NCBI GenBank assembly: GCA_944472155.2
Contig: OX235271.1
Coordinates: 28,962,977-29,026,976, forward strand
Origin: Trichobilharzia szidati
Taxonomy: Eukaryota; Platyhelminthes; Trematoda; Strigeidida; Schistosomatidae
Reading direction: 5' to 3'
DNA length: 64,000 bases
The position numbers were made by a program, and so were the translations under genes. Below, piece by piece: positions 59,401-60,622 of the stretch; position 1 is the first letter of the stretch, and each line of letters starts with the position of its first letter. The notes below the pieces were generated by a model. That model was given only the letters and a program-made list of their open reading frames with translations, was not told where the DNA came from and did not search any database.

Positions 59401-60622
59401 TTGCTCACCTTATCATACCACTTCACATGGGAGATAGAATGCAGACACCTATGATAGAAGACAGCTAATCTTTTCATGTCTTCCGCTCTCAATGGCCATG
59501 TCTCACAGCCATAAAGAAGGACGGAGCGGACTTCTGAGCTGTACACACGGCCTTTGTTCGATAGTCGGATATCACGTCTACGCCAGAGACGGCGTAAACT
59601 GGCATATGTGAAACTAGCCCTCTGTATCTGTGCTGAGATTTCGTCGGAGATTAACCCATTGGGTCTGATGGTACTTCCCAAGTAAGTGAAGTGGTCAACG
59701 TGTTCTACCACTTCACTCCCTATTTCTAATGTAGGGGTCGGTGTAGTCCAATTCTGCATCATCATCTTACATTTTACAGGGTCGAATCGCATGCCAAACA
59801 GCTTATGTCCATATGCATGATAGAGGAGATGAGAGCTTATAGACAATCTCGGAGCCATCTAAATGGGACTGCAGAGAACAGGGTGAAATGGGGATGTTCT
59901 GTCGAAGCTCTATGTTCCACTCGGAACCTAGTAATAATAATAAGATTGAGACATGATTTTGTTTCTTACTTTAGCGTCTTTTTCTCCCTACTTGACAGGT
60001 ACTAAACTGTGATAGGAGTCGTTTTTGTGTCTTTGTTTATATTATGGTATGCGTTAACGTGTCATAAATGATATTCTCCTCCGATTTTAGGTTTTCACTA
60101 CAACCATTTCATAAACGGCATCATGGACAAACATCATCTGTTCTGAGTGGTAATGTCCCACTAGTTGGAATACAATCAGACACAGGATGTTGTTGTAATG
60201 AATGTCAATCATCAAAATTTACCATACGATTATGCCCACATCATTGTAGTCGACATACAAGCGGTGCAAGTCGTACAGGTTGTTCAGCTAGTAGTGGAAC
60301 AGGAGGAGGAGGAGGTGGTGGTGCTGGCGGTGGTGGTGGTATGAATCGTGGAAATTATTCAACTGTTCTACACGATGAAGAAATCTCCAAACTCTCCGAG
60401 GAATCAACAAACAGTGCTGATGATCATTCATCACTCGGTAATCTACTACAAGCTCAACAACAACAACCAACTCATACACAATCACCTCAACAAATACCAC
60501 AGAGTAAATTGTCCAGTTCAGTGGATGCAAAACACACTGATAAAGAAACAACTGCTGCTGTTGACCACAGTGGAAGTGATACAAAACCTTCAAAGTCTAA
60601 ATCATCTGGTAAAACAAGATAA
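8358..60622 (+). CDS. GPR158: GPR158/GPR179-like class C GPCR, ten 3' exons (5' end outside window)
   Basis: Joined exons 8358-8450, 28183-28425, 31344-31412, 35768-35877, 39304-39788, 43066-43204, 46851-46956, 50816-50998, 54369-54475 and 60091-60622 give one open frame of 688 residues plus stop; every junction keeps phase and every intron is GT-AG. Residues below are numbered from 8358. Order: EGF-like end (1-31), Cys-rich linker (58-74), TM1 about 84-107, TM2 115-136, TM3 150-170, TM4 193-212, a very long ECL2 (213-330), TM5 333-352, TM6 361-380, TM7 392-413, then a 275-residue cytoplasmic tail. The motifs KSANLVLME, LLYST, AEF, RTAP, VPK and RELKRLY match the vertebrate GPR158/179 core. 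Known for the family: a plasma-membrane orphan or glycine-sensing class C receptor that binds RGS7-Gbeta5. Role in this animal is inferred. It is the single ancestral-type homologue, so GPR158 versus GPR179 cannot be separated. Signal peptide and ligand domain are not in the window. Confidence 0.93.
8451..9903. other. Start of the first intron; nothing recognised
   Basis: An open frame at 8788-9201 (+) encodes no recognisable domain and has no splice support; it is probably chance. The rest is AT-rich intronic sequence. Confidence 0.45.
9904..10131 (+). repeat. tRNA-headed SINE (SINE-T)
   Basis: tRNA-like head GCGTCGGTGGCACAGCGG (A box) and GGTTCGACGCCC (B box), then a body with AGGGAAGGTTAGGCATGGGG, ending GCCCTATGTTCCACTGGGAA plus CGTGAAGGAAAAAA. 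Same family at 12305, 42772, 46496, 47121, 47450 (reverse) and 48749. Confidence 0.85.
10132..10622. other. Intron sequence, nothing recognised
   Basis: AT-rich, no repeat match inside the window. Confidence 0.5.
10623..10795 (+). repeat. SMalpha-like SINE with decayed hammerhead domain
   Basis: Head with tRNA-like boxes (CTCTAGTGGATAACGC, GGTTCGAACCTC) followed by GGTGACGAGTCCCAAATAGG and ACGAAATCAGCATCCTGG. Stem II (GTCCC/GGAC) and GAAA are intact; the base at core position C3 is G, so cleavage is unlikely. Confidence 0.8.
10796..11394. other. Intron sequence, nothing recognised
   Basis: AT-rich with short AAT runs; no coding signal. Confidence 0.5.
11395..11740 (-). mobile_element. Penelope-like element, GIY-YIG end (decayed)
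   Basis: Minus strand: EHHPAWLRKGQTRSI, SSILAHLVDTEHKVDVNTAF, KIIYRIPTNL then, after a frameshift, LLQTAEAIGIHLKKPSLCVQ. Same residue pattern as the open copy at 61279-61975, but the GIY-YIG core itself is deleted. Confidence 0.75.
11741..12059. other. Intron sequence, nothing recognised
   Basis: AT-rich; no repeat match made. Confidence 0.45.
12060..12300 (+). repeat. Rearranged hammerhead SINE
   Basis: A tRNA-like head in minus orientation (about 12095-12165) is joined to a plus-strand hammerhead domain at 12197-12240 (GAAGAGTCCCAGACGAGG then ACGAAACAGCTGTC). Head and ribozyme therefore point opposite ways, suggesting an internal inversion or two insertions. Confidence 0.65.
12305..12529 (+). 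repeat. Diverged SINE-T copy
   Basis: TTTACCGGTAGAACTCTCGC head, GGGGTTCCACCCC B-box region, body and 3' end CCTATATGTTCCACTCGGAA. Clearly older than the copies at 46-49 kb. Confidence 0.7.
12530..12971. other. Intron sequence, nothing recognised
   Basis: 12757-12860 has a faint tRNA-like text (GGGGATTCAAATCTC), too weak to call. Confidence 0.4.
12972..13383 (-). mobile_element. Family A LINE 3' fragment
   Basis: Minus strand encodes [20 protein letters not shown] and LETIGDMAQNRFQWLEQ; the family A 3' end is at 12978-12996. 5'-truncated to about 410 bp. Confidence 0.85.
13384..13938. other. Intron sequence, nothing recognised
   Basis: AT-rich; no domain or repeat match. Confidence 0.45.
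13939..14038 (+). repeat. Two-way hammerhead unit, left arm of an inverted pair
   Basis: Read forward, CCCAGCTGACCAGTCC plus AAAATGGGCCTCC resembles a decayed SMalpha hammerhead. Read in reverse, the left end gives CAGCTACTAAGTCACAAATA and GGACGAGACC, another hammerhead-like text. The whole unit recurs inverted at 14449-14548. Confidence 0.65.
14449..14548 (-). repeat. Two-way hammerhead unit, right arm of the inverted pair
   Basis: Reverse complement of 13939-14038 with few differences; 410 bp separate the arms. Its minus-strand text contains CCAGCTAACCAGTCC. Confidence 0.65.
14549..15160. other. Intron sequence with a (TG)n run and a tRNA-like remnant
   Basis: (TG)n at 14809-14825. 15075-15152 on the minus strand reads GTGGCCCGGTGGCTTTAATC ... 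GGTTCGAATCCCCCGTCC, a tRNA-like SINE head. Otherwise unrecognised. Confidence 0.5.
15161..15735 (-). mobile_element. Family B LINE 3' part
   Basis: (AAT)n tail at 15161-15178 and the family 3' end (reverse) directly after. Minus-strand peptides NLEIFVAQLSINNKIRI and KSVNSSIRIRNL, in broken frames. Confidence 0.86.
15736..16171. other. Intron sequence with a poly-C run
   Basis: A homopolymer C run at about 15889-15897; otherwise nothing recognised. Confidence 0.45.
16172..16696 (+). mobile_element. Family C LINE 3' part
   Basis: MKSVTATHYTDQRLALCVIK, SWLRSILRSRPDG, NRQEEMEGDGLAGHTLRKQS; ends TAGGAATTAAAGGAAATAAT and (AAT)n. Confidence 0.85.
16697..17620 (+). mobile_element. LINE internal fragment (region between EN and RT), decayed
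   Basis: Broken frames contain GETEVDAVQRWTTLGETEFD, GITEQMGVEEHWEAD and AIGKRDLKLLHQIT-like text, similar in pattern (xKRDLx) to 29740-30050 and to the endonuclease-RT linker of RTE elements. Assignment is by resemblance only. Confidence 0.5.
17621..18900. other. Intron sequence with a degenerate hammerhead SINE
   Basis: 17860-18085 (+) reads GCCTAAGAGTCCTCAAACTA then GGACGACGAATTAGTTGGCC, a decayed hammerhead SINE. The remainder, to 18900, shows nothing recognisable. Confidence 0.5.
18901..19015 (-). repeat. tRNA-like SINE head remnant
   Basis: Minus strand: AGTGACTCAATAGTCAACAG ... GGTTCGATCCCAGGTTGGG, with B-box-like GGTTCGATCCC. No body recognised. Confidence 0.5.
19560..19800 (+). mobile_element. 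Penelope-like reverse transcriptase fragment
   Basis: YRQMGKGCVLMGSPLSP, then ADFFLSKLENYPLNDIIGKF, then (other frame) FIDDIWIIYL: the RT block with MGSPLSP and the catalytic aspartate pair as x-DD, in the order of Penelope-like elements. Stops at M* and G* and a frameshift show it is dead. Confidence 0.75.
19840..20075 (-). repeat. Hammerhead SINE (minus), diverged
   Basis: 19889-19934 is a decayed hammerhead (GTACTGGACAGC at its left end); the tRNA-like head (GGGCTCGAACCCC, reverse) follows to the right. Confidence 0.65.
20076..20875. other. Intron sequence, mostly unrecognised
   Basis: 20440-20500 (TGCTCATAATCATATCAAG) recurs at 25530-25560, part of an unnamed repeat. (TG)n at about 20841-20854. 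Confidence 0.4.
20876..22845 (+). pseudogene. Family A LINE reverse transcriptase, longest copy, inactivated
   Basis: Region starts in RRIELWKEHFEEQFN, then GKAAGPDGIIPEVFKYGG, IIPIFKKGD, ENQAGFRPGRGCIDHIFTLR, FLDLKAAFDSVNRE, ARQGCPLSPFLFN and LEYADDIVLLGED: RT fingers and palm in order, catalytic YADD at about 21837-21848. The post-RT tail follows ([35 protein letters not shown]). Damage: a frameshift near 21420, a TAA in FTY-LGS at about 22036, another frameshift near 22110 and a break near 22500. The endonuclease is missing. The non-LTR RT assignment is firm; the clade (RTE-like) is inferred from the tail. Confidence 0.92.
22846..23059. other. Short unassigned intron stretch
   Basis: Nothing recognised. 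Confidence 0.4.
23060..23730 (-). mobile_element. Diverged RTE-like LINE 3' part
   Basis: (AAT)n at 23064-23081; minus strand has RYLKETVSFTYLGSVVS and a Thr/Gln-rich linker (PPATTTTST). Similar to family B but well diverged. Confidence 0.75.
24030..24200 (-). mobile_element. Fragment of RTE-like LINE 3' region
   Basis: TTGAGGTTCCACTCGGTCGA and TGGCCTGGCGCATTATGTCA resemble, in reverse, the family B segment around 49920-49960. Confidence 0.5.
24530..25272 (-). mobile_element. LINE C-terminal ORF (family G), frame intact
   Basis: One frame stays open for at least 220 residues on the minus strand, ending at 24521. It includes [60 protein letters not shown] and MAKNRNQWRR. The upstream peptide QDWQEPVPALTIAGEPLG continues in frame to about 25270, where Penelope-like 3' sequence begins. 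It is GC-richer than its surroundings and is the only copy of this family here. It matches the post-RT domain of non-LTR elements; the RT is missing. Confidence 0.85.
25273..25400 (-). mobile_element. Penelope-like 3' untranslated fragment
   Basis: Read in reverse this has GAAGATGTTGCCTAGTATGG and CAGCTCAGAGTACACAACT, matching 29565-29640 downstream of the Penelope ORF at 28584. Confidence 0.6.
25455..25660. repeat. Inverted repeat with 59-bp arms
   Basis: 25455-25513 and 25602-25660 are reverse complements with only two differences by eye (ATGGATAAGATTTTATTTTG ... ACAGTAATATTAACTGATGA); the loop is 88 bases. No coding content. Confidence 0.9.
25661..26430. other. AT-rich intron sequence, nothing recognised
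   Basis: No repeat match made. Confidence 0.45.
26437..26710 (-). mobile_element. Penelope-like GIY-YIG C-terminal fragment
   Basis: HVSEWLSKGKTRCVNSAVLV, FSVIYRVSVNLSRGARLRLL and RRPSLCTQMEYV follow the residue pattern of 61279-61975. Open for 80 residues but truncated at both ends. Confidence 0.72.
26714..27506 (+). mobile_element. Family A LINE 3' part
   Basis: [69 protein letters not shown]-type text; ends GTGCAAAGTTCTATGTCGAA. Stop in [10 protein letters not shown] at about 27064 and a frame break at about 26878. Confidence 0.87.
27780..27970 (+). repeat. tRNA-headed SINE, second tail type
   Basis: Head as in SINE-T (GCGTCGGTGGCACAGTGG, GGTCCGGGGTTCGATACC), but the body is GATATCTATGGTCGGCCTG ... 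GGTGTGGAATCAAGCT followed by an A-rich tail. Same type at 35215-35392. Confidence 0.8.
28183..28425 (+). CDS. GPR158: Receptor exon B: Cys-rich linker and TM1
   Basis: 81 codons between TTTAG and GTAAGT, phase 0 to 0. It carries the motif FYCRPCPPGCSECKANKLC (residues 57-74; C-x2-C-x3-C-x2-C-x5-C), which matches the disulfide-rich stalk ahead of TM1 in GPR158/179. Then comes a hydrophobic helix (about 84-107, with SFCITICLLFGMAMF) followed by basic KIRRAR, the usual inside-positive end of TM1. It is preceded by a 19.7 kb intron filled with repeats. Confidence 0.93.
28584..29500 (+). mobile_element. Penelope-like element: RT thumb and GIY-YIG endonuclease
   Basis: One frame with a single stop: FTREEEFEDEIPFLDV*, KLETQVYRKSTHTDQILNYN, FKRARTHCSTPTLR, then an ORF at 28842-29336. 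The ORF contains NIYKINCNNCEKHYIGQSER, EHKLAVKRHD and WNNVQILDR, a GIY-YIG nuclease fused to RT as in Penelope-like elements (CxxC just before HYIG). It begins 160 bases after receptor exon B. The 3' part (29400-29700) is non-coding tail. Confidence 0.85.
29740..30225 (+). mobile_element. Decayed RTE-like LINE fragment
   Basis: Text such as LEADRGGKDGEAEAEYNHRD and GKRDLTHQAE, then a 3' end (GTGGAACCTGAAAGGGAATC, GCCCTATGTTCCACCTGGAA). Internally deleted between linker and tail. Confidence 0.6.
30226..31000. other. Intron sequence, nothing recognised
   Basis: Short open frames on both strands at 30596-30920 lack any recognisable domain or splice sites. Confidence 0.45.
31035..31220 (+). repeat. 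Hammerhead SINE
   Basis: Hammerhead at about 31146-31192: GTACTGATGAAGAGTCCC, AAACTAGGACGAAATAGCTG, TC. Stem I 3' strand is mutated (CGATAC instead of CAGTAC). tRNA-like head upstream. Confidence 0.78.
31344..31412 (+). CDS. GPR158: Receptor exon C: TM2
   Basis: A 23-codon exon between TTCTTCTAG and GTGAGT, phase 0. It encodes VVKSANLVLMEIML then VGAILLYST, the class C TM2 pattern (basic-x-Ser-Ala/Gly, then Leu-rich helix ending LLY). It corresponds closely to the IRASGL...LLETILFGSLLLY stretch of vertebrate GPR158. Because it is very short and in frame, this exon could be missed by automatic annotation. Confidence 0.93.
31652..32392 (+). repeat. SINE-like retroelement E, copy 1, with TSD
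   Basis: About 740 bp starting AGCCTCCAAAGCCTCAGGAT and ending GTAAAGTAAAGTAAGTAAGT; flanked by an 11-base direct repeat (GTATTGAGATA). Near its 3' end one frame reads LSQNLASDRRAWAAMIRDVH then EAGSSSRRR*, a plausible LINE C-terminus. Copy 2 is at 53263-53884; relatives at 34790-35200 and 51706-52035. Confidence 0.75.
32560..33040 (+). mobile_element. Diverged RTE-like LINE fragment
   Basis: ATTCGGATTTTCGATACTAA (RIFDTNVKS) and CGTGGAACCTGGATGAGAAA align with family B/C order, but heavily decayed. Confidence 0.6.
33200..34566 (+). pseudogene. Family B RTE-like LINE: RT palm to 3' end
   Basis: RGIMLLSTPSK-type text, ILERMKDALDA, EQAGFRKGKSCSDQ, SFIDFEKAFDSVDREVIWKL, NTGVRQGCLLSPMIFLIVVD, then the YADD region disrupted around 33740. 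Next come a (CAA)n glutamine run (QQQQQQQQ), PITINGRDLKEVTSFTYLGS, IRKRRWRWIGH-type tail and the 3' end TGTTCCACTAGGAACCCAAG. At least five frame breaks. Longest family B copy here. Confidence 0.9.
34770..35205 (+). repeat. Element E relative, decayed
   Basis: Shares GGTGGCGCAGGGAGGG-type start, AAAACCCTGATTACAAACCT, TCGGTCACCGGAAGCCATGG and CATCTCTTGGTG with 51706-52035; AAACCCTGATT.CAAACCT and GGCGTATGAAC are also shared with element E. Confidence 0.6.
35215..35392 (+). repeat. tRNA-headed SINE, second tail type
   Basis: GTGCGTCGGTAGCACAGCGG head, GGATATCTATGGTCGGCCTG body, GGTGTGGAATCAAGCTATAA tail. Same type as 27780-27970. Confidence 0.8.
35393..35767. other. Intron sequence before exon D, nothing recognised
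   Basis: AT-rich; ends in the exon D polypyrimidine tract. Confidence 0.5.
35768..35877 (+). CDS. GPR158: Receptor exon D: ECL1 and TM3
   Basis: Preceded by TTTTGTCTAG and followed by GTGAGT; enters in phase 0 and leaves two bases (AG) of an Arg codon. Residues 136-171 include VVMYFPVTDISCLILPWFRE. Cys148 sits where class C receptors have the TM3 cysteine that pairs with ECL2, and the Tyr-Phe six residues before it is also kept in GPR158. The remainder (VGFSVMYGVLIVKIYR) is TM3 with a basic cytoplasmic end. Confidence 0.93.
35943..37222 (+). pseudogene. Family A LINE with RT remnant
   Basis: Starts 66 bases after exon D: VDRKVLWRCLTVKGMPRKYI, TSGVRQG*PLSPFLFNFIID, NLVDLEYADDIVVLGQDA, then the post-RT tail ([32 protein letters not shown]). 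Stops at RQG*, a deletion after GQDA and further frame breaks. Confidence 0.9.
37601..37646 (-). ncRNA. Hammerhead ribozyme motif, minus strand
   Basis: Mirror of 38073-38118 with two changes in stem II; same stem I, core, GAAA and ACAGCTGT. Confidence 0.78.
38073..38118 (+). ncRNA. Hammerhead ribozyme motif (best copy)
   Basis: Stem I GTACTG/CAGTAC (6 bp), core TGAAGA after an A at position C3, stem II GTCC/GGAC with an AAACTA-type loop, GAAA, then ACAGCTGT as a self-complementary stem III and predicted cut after GTC (38112/38113). The C3-to-A change should reduce or abolish activity. Confidence 0.8.
38280..38600 (-). mobile_element. Diverged RTE-like LINE 3' end
   Basis: Reverse of the common 3' end (GGAAAATAGGGCTTCGGCAG, CATCTCCGTTTCGC) with many changes. 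Confidence 0.55.
38601..38892. other. Intron sequence, nothing recognised
   Basis: No match made. Confidence 0.4.
38893..39222 (+). repeat. Full-length-looking SMalpha-type SINE with hammerheads on both strands
   Basis: About 330 bp. Minus-strand hammerhead-like text at 39010-39058 (CTGACGAGTCTCACACAGGA, then CAAAACGCGAATCCTGGAT): core CTGACGA intact, G12 of GAAA changed to A. Plus-strand text at 39173-39212 (CATCCAGTTGACGAGTCATA ... GTCCTGAATCCC) has lost most of stem II. Head with GTCTAGTGGATGATGC and GGGTTCAGGTCTC. It ends 81 bases before receptor exon E. Confidence 0.72.
39304..39788 (+). CDS. GPR158: Receptor exon E: ICL2, TM4 and enlarged ECL2
   Basis: The acceptor follows a long T/C-rich tract ending TTTCAG; the first base completes the split Arg codon. 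Residues 173-333. VLSGFQSRKAHR and KDILKYLG form ICL2, TM4 is about 193-212 (LFIIITFTYMIAWTA), and the rest is ECL2. ECL2 holds a Ser run (240-251), then an Asn-rich low-complexity stretch (about 274-298) coded by AAT/AAC repeats, before the conserved end ITFEVCRAMSWD with Cys322, partner of Cys148. The vertebrate loop is only a few tens of residues. Donor GTAAGT at 39789, leaving one base of an Ala codon. Confidence 0.92.
39880..40045 (+). repeat. Decayed hammerhead SINE
   Basis: GCGTACTGCTGAAGAGAG ... AAGAAATAGTTGTCCGGTAC at 39948-39994, then CTAACTAATGTCAATCCG as in the other SINE tails. Confidence 0.6.
40182..40488. repeat. Solo LTR, copy 1
   Basis: 307 bp, TGTAACAACAGAAGAC ... CAGCTCTCACCACA, flanked by the 4-base direct repeat ATAG (40178-40181 and 40489-40492). 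5'-TG...CA-3' ends and a short TSD fit an LTR retrotransposon of Ty3/gypsy type; no internal region is left. Contains TGACGTCA at about 40438-40445. Confidence 0.85.
40493..40789. other. Intron sequence, nothing recognised
   Basis: AT-rich; no match. Confidence 0.4.
40790..40940 (+). mobile_element. Penelope-like GIY-YIG core fragment
   Basis: NNCEVSYIGRTTSRLG (40852-40900) matches the C-x-SYIGRT core of the endonuclease at 61279-61975. Very short remnant. Confidence 0.55.
40941..41419. other. Intron sequence, nothing recognised
   Basis: AT-rich with short AAT runs. Confidence 0.4.
41420..41880 (-). mobile_element. Diverged RTE-like LINE 3' region
   Basis: (AAT)n-like start (ATTATTATTATT at 41411-41426) and reverse 3' end (AAGTGGAACAGAGCGTTTGG), then GACTGACCATGTCATCTTCA as in other copies. 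Confidence 0.55.
41895..42110 (+). repeat. Hammerhead SINE, well preserved
   Basis: Begins with CAAGTGTTGGTTTGTAGAG, normally found (reversed) at the 3' side of these SINEs. Then TGGCTTAATGG (A box), GGGTTCGAATCCC (B box) and the hammerhead at 42013-42058 with stem I GTACTG/CAGTAC, GAAA and GTC; core position C3 is A. Confidence 0.8.
42496..42690 (+). repeat. Diverged SINE-T relative
   Basis: GGGCGGTGGTAGAATACC head, AGAGAGAAGGTTGGGCGTGG body; 3' end degraded. Confidence 0.55.
42772..42958 (+). repeat. SINE-T copy
   Basis: GCGTCGGTGGTGCAGAGG, GGGATTCAATCCCCGACTG, body shortened, ends CTTGAAGCCCTATTTTCCAC. Confidence 0.75.
43066..43204 (+). CDS. GPR158: Receptor exon F: TM5, ICL3 and TM6
   Basis: Acceptor TTTACCACAG, donor GTAAGC; enters with two bases completing Ala334 and leaves AG of Arg380. 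Sequence AEFIILAISIHYCRLVRTAP is TM5 plus the very short ICL3; RTAP and the preceding AEF match GPR158 (AEF...AVRTVP). YISVALIIEMTVSGLLHLLR is TM6, starting with the same Tyr as in the family. No frame damage. Confidence 0.93.
43205..43821. other. Intron sequence, nothing recognised
   Basis: No repeat match made. Confidence 0.45.
43822..44696 (+). mobile_element. Family C LINE 3' part
   Basis: KLEDMQAKSNKLAEQASRKD in frame, ERNNFLHLPSW, KARQAFTALKSVRRSTALST, LRWIGWPYSEETNHQV; ends GAAATTAAAGGAAACAATAA and a TA repeat. Confidence 0.87.
44697..45669. other. Intron sequence with a dispersed repeat and a purine run
   Basis: 45056-45135 resembles 5606-5700. 45300-45372 is a purine-rich GA/AAAG run. 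The open frames at 45421-45707 show no domain. Confidence 0.45.
45670..46260. mobile_element. Non-autonomous element with 31-bp terminal inverted repeats
   Basis: 45670-45700 (AAGTTAAACTTTAAGCACCG and on to TACCAA) and 46230-46260 are inverted copies with two mismatches. Length 591 bp. No ORF. The interior has degenerate CCCTAA-type text (TCTAACCCTAAC, TTAACCTAACC, CTAACCCTAATC) between 45910 and 46045. Superfamily and TSD not determined. Confidence 0.78.
46496..46727 (+). repeat. SINE-T copy, intact with TSD
   Basis: Starts GCGTCGGTAGTATAGCGG, B box GGGTTTCGATCCCC, ends CCCTATGTTCCACTGGGCGA plus an A-rich tail. A 13-base TSD (TATTACTGTCCTA) lies at 46483-46495 and 46728-46740. Receptor exon G starts 123 bases later. 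Confidence 0.9.
46851..46956 (+). CDS. GPR158: Receptor exon G: ECL3 and TM7
   Basis: Acceptor TTTTCATTTTCAG, donor GTTAGT. Residues 381-415: ECL3 with VHPDY, then TM7 containing LLYFARSHITITVNLLLIF and ending VPK. FARSHITIT corresponds to the FAHTHLTVT of vertebrate GPR158, and Pro-Lys at the cytoplasmic end of TM7 is a class C signature. Phase 1 in, phase 0 out. Confidence 0.94.
47121..47349 (+). repeat. SINE-T copy
   Basis: GTGCGTCGGTGACATAGCGG, GGTCCGGGGTTCGATCTCCG, 3' end CTATGTTCCACTGGGAACGT and A-run; probable short TSD ATTCATT. Confidence 0.85.
47365..47627 (-). repeat. SINE-T copy (minus) joined to a LINE 3' fragment
   Basis: 47450-47627 in reverse is a SINE-T head and body (GGTTCGATCCCCGACC). 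47365-47450 resembles the LINE 3' end in reverse. It follows the plus copy at once, forming an inverted SINE pair. Confidence 0.72.
47640..47900 (-). mobile_element. Diverged RTE-like LINE fragment
   Basis: GCCATCCGATCTTCAGTATC and TTGTGGTTGAAACTCTACTG resemble family B in reverse; a G-run at 47759-47768. Confidence 0.5.
48320..48620 (-). mobile_element. Diverged RTE-like LINE 3' end
   Basis: GGTTCCTTTTGTTCCACGTA and AACATAGGGTTTCAGCGATA are the reverse 3' end with changes. Confidence 0.55.
48749..48978 (+). repeat. SINE-T copy, near-intact with TSD
   Basis: Head with perfect T-arm text (CCGGGGTTCGATCCCCGG), A box TGGCATAGCGG, ends GTTCCACTGGAGAACATGAA and A-run. A 13-base TSD (ATACTGTATCTAT) lies at 48736-48748 and 48979-48991. 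Confidence 0.9.
49190..49415 (+). repeat. Old SINE-T relative
   Basis: GTGCGTAAGTGGTTCGGTGA head, GGTAATAAGTTCGGG body, 3' TTTTATGTTCCACTCTTGAA. Confidence 0.55.
49736..50488 (-). mobile_element. Family B LINE 3' part
   Basis: Minus strand: MKITNQPTTKTTAVATS-type linker, EVTSFTYLGSIVSTTGGTDE, SRIGKARNTFINLKPIWKSS, NSCLRWLY, RWxWIGHSL text; the tail (reverse) at 49736-49760. It lies 328 bases upstream of receptor exon H. Confidence 0.88.
50816..50998 (+). CDS. GPR158: Receptor exon H: proximal cytoplasmic tail
   Basis: 61 codons, phase 0 both ends, acceptor TTTTTCTACAG and donor GTTAGT. Begins VTFLCRSSKSL directly after TM7 and is Ser/Thr/Gly rich. It ends DMDPEVIR, which lines up with the (S)LDPEDIR that precedes the tail helix in GPR158. 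Its middle has no recognised domain. Confidence 0.9.
51100..51240 (+). repeat. Decayed hammerhead SINE
   Basis: TGCGGAAGAGTCCCAAACTA ... TGTCTGTCCAGCTCTG at 51181-51224; GAAA lost (CAAAA). Confidence 0.55.
51706..52035 (+). repeat. Element E relative with (AAT)n tail
   Basis: Aligns in order with 34770-35205 (GGTGTACAT, TCCAG.ATCCGA, GGTCACCAGAAACCATGGGA, CAAGTCAAAGGCTCGGGAG, CATCTCTTGTG), ending TTAGTAATAATAATAAT. Confidence 0.6.
52168..52612. repeat. Second inverted pair of hammerhead SINEs (left arm and 5' part of right arm)
   Basis: Minus SINE 52168-52450 (hammerhead remains at 52261-52310 with GTACTG...CAGTAC ends) faces a plus SINE from about 52510, whose hammerhead (GAGGAGTCCCAAACTAGC then TGAAATTGCTGTTCAGC) is broken off by an LTR at 52613. 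Layout and spacer resemble 37512-38168. Confidence 0.75.
52613..52920. repeat. Solo LTR, copy 2, inserted in a hammerhead SINE
   Basis: 308 bp, TGTAACAACAGAAGAC ... CAGCTCTCACCACA; 4-base TSD CCAG at 52609-52612 and 52921-52924. The SINE text CTCCCAG / GTTTTCTAATGG is interrupted exactly there. Confidence 0.88.
52921..52985 (+). repeat. 3' end of the hammerhead SINE split by the LTR
   Basis: CCAGGTTTTCTAATGGTTCT then ATCAGCTCATGATGAAATCC and TGTAGCCAATA, the normal SINE tail. Confidence 0.82.
53263..53884 (+). repeat. SINE-like retroelement E, copy 2, with TSD
   Basis: Starts AGCCTCCACAGCCTCAGGAT like copy 1, ends GTAAAGTAAAGTAAGTA. Flanked by TCTGTGGGGGG-type direct repeats. It lacks about 130 bp internally relative to copy 1 (between ACAAACG and ATTCGAGATG). 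Confidence 0.78.
54055..54270 (-). repeat. Decayed hammerhead SINE (minus)
   Basis: GCAGGGATTTGATTGATTTT start, TTTCGTCCTAGTTTGGGACT, then the reversed head. The cleavage side of the hammerhead is deleted. It ends about 100 bases before exon I. Confidence 0.65.
54369..54475 (+). CDS. GPR158: Receptor exon I: conserved tail helix
   Basis: Acceptor TTTACTTCCAG, donor GTATGT. Residues 477-511 start RELKRLYTQIELYKTKAM and continue RKDNPHISKRRGGRKQR. This is the strongest tail match to vertebrate GPR158/179 (ELKKLYAQLE.YK..KM..NNPHL.KKR). It is an amphipathic or coiled-coil segment followed by a basic patch. In vertebrates the tail recruits RGS7-Gbeta5; that this helix does so here is inference. 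Confidence 0.93.
54690..55060 (-). mobile_element. Diverged RTE-like LINE 3' end
   Basis: TTATTCCTTGTGTTCTGAGTG, AACATAGGCTTTTAGGGGTA: reverse 3' end with changes; GTGAAGACAGCTGTTGATG further in. Confidence 0.55.
55350..55765 (+). mobile_element. Family A LINE fragment
   Basis: [60 protein letters not shown], then broken. Both ends lost. Confidence 0.82.
56028..56348 (+). mobile_element. Family C LINE 3' end
   Basis: AACCGATTGTGAAACAAATA, GGAGATGGATTGGCTGG, WRRTAEALCSSRN*, ending TTAAAGGAAAAAATAATAGT with (AAT)n. Confidence 0.83.
56480..56920 (-). mobile_element. Diverged RTE-like LINE region
   Basis: CCCTTTCGGGTTCCACTTGA and TCAGTATCGAACTAGCGAAG align in reverse with family B/C; G-run at 56757-56768. 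Confidence 0.5.
57430..57730 (-). mobile_element. Diverged RTE-like LINE 3' end
   Basis: AATAATAATAATAATTTATTT then GGCTTCAGCCGCACATC and TTCGGGTTCCACTCGAGG: reverse of the family 3' end. Confidence 0.6.
57950..58860 (+). pseudogene. Old RTE-like LINE, 5' piece of a split copy
   Basis: INLIQQLYDDDP, VKTGVRRDCLLSSMI, NDLDFA, KLEDLQSKK, DRKGRKDFYNYSEISLELYC in several frames; RT motif B region to post-RT tail. Interrupted at 58861 by a family A element; the 3' end resumes at 59813. Confidence 0.72.
58861..59800 (-). mobile_element. Family A LINE nested in another LINE, with TSD
   Basis: Minus-strand frame 59154-59858 stays open for 234 residues: [95 protein letters not shown]. The family A 3' end is at 58869-58890. 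A 12-base direct repeat, GCTTATGTCCAT, lies at 58849-58860 and 59801-59812. Confidence 0.9.
59813..59942 (+). pseudogene. 3' end of the LINE split at 58861
   Basis: ATAGAGGAGATGAGAGCTTA, CTGCAGAGAACAGGGTGAAA, CTCTATGTTCCACTCGGAAC then AATAATAATAA. Continues the order of 57950-58860. Confidence 0.72.
60091..60622 (+). CDS. GPR158: Receptor exon J: distal tail and stop
   Basis: Acceptor CCTCCGATTTTAG; the first base completes Arg512; 176 further codons to TAA at 60620-60622. Contents: a basic start (FSLQPFHKRHHG), a Cys/His cluster (CCCNEC, then LCPHHC and a later GCS), a Gly run (six Gly, Ala, five Gly), an acidic stretch (HDEEISKLSEE), then Gln/Ser/Lys-rich sequence ending KSSGKTR. None of the C-P-W-E repeats typical of long vertebrate GPR158/179 tails is present. 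A possible AATAAA is at 60850-60855, but that is already within Penelope-related sequence, so the poly-A site is uncertain. Confidence 0.88.
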
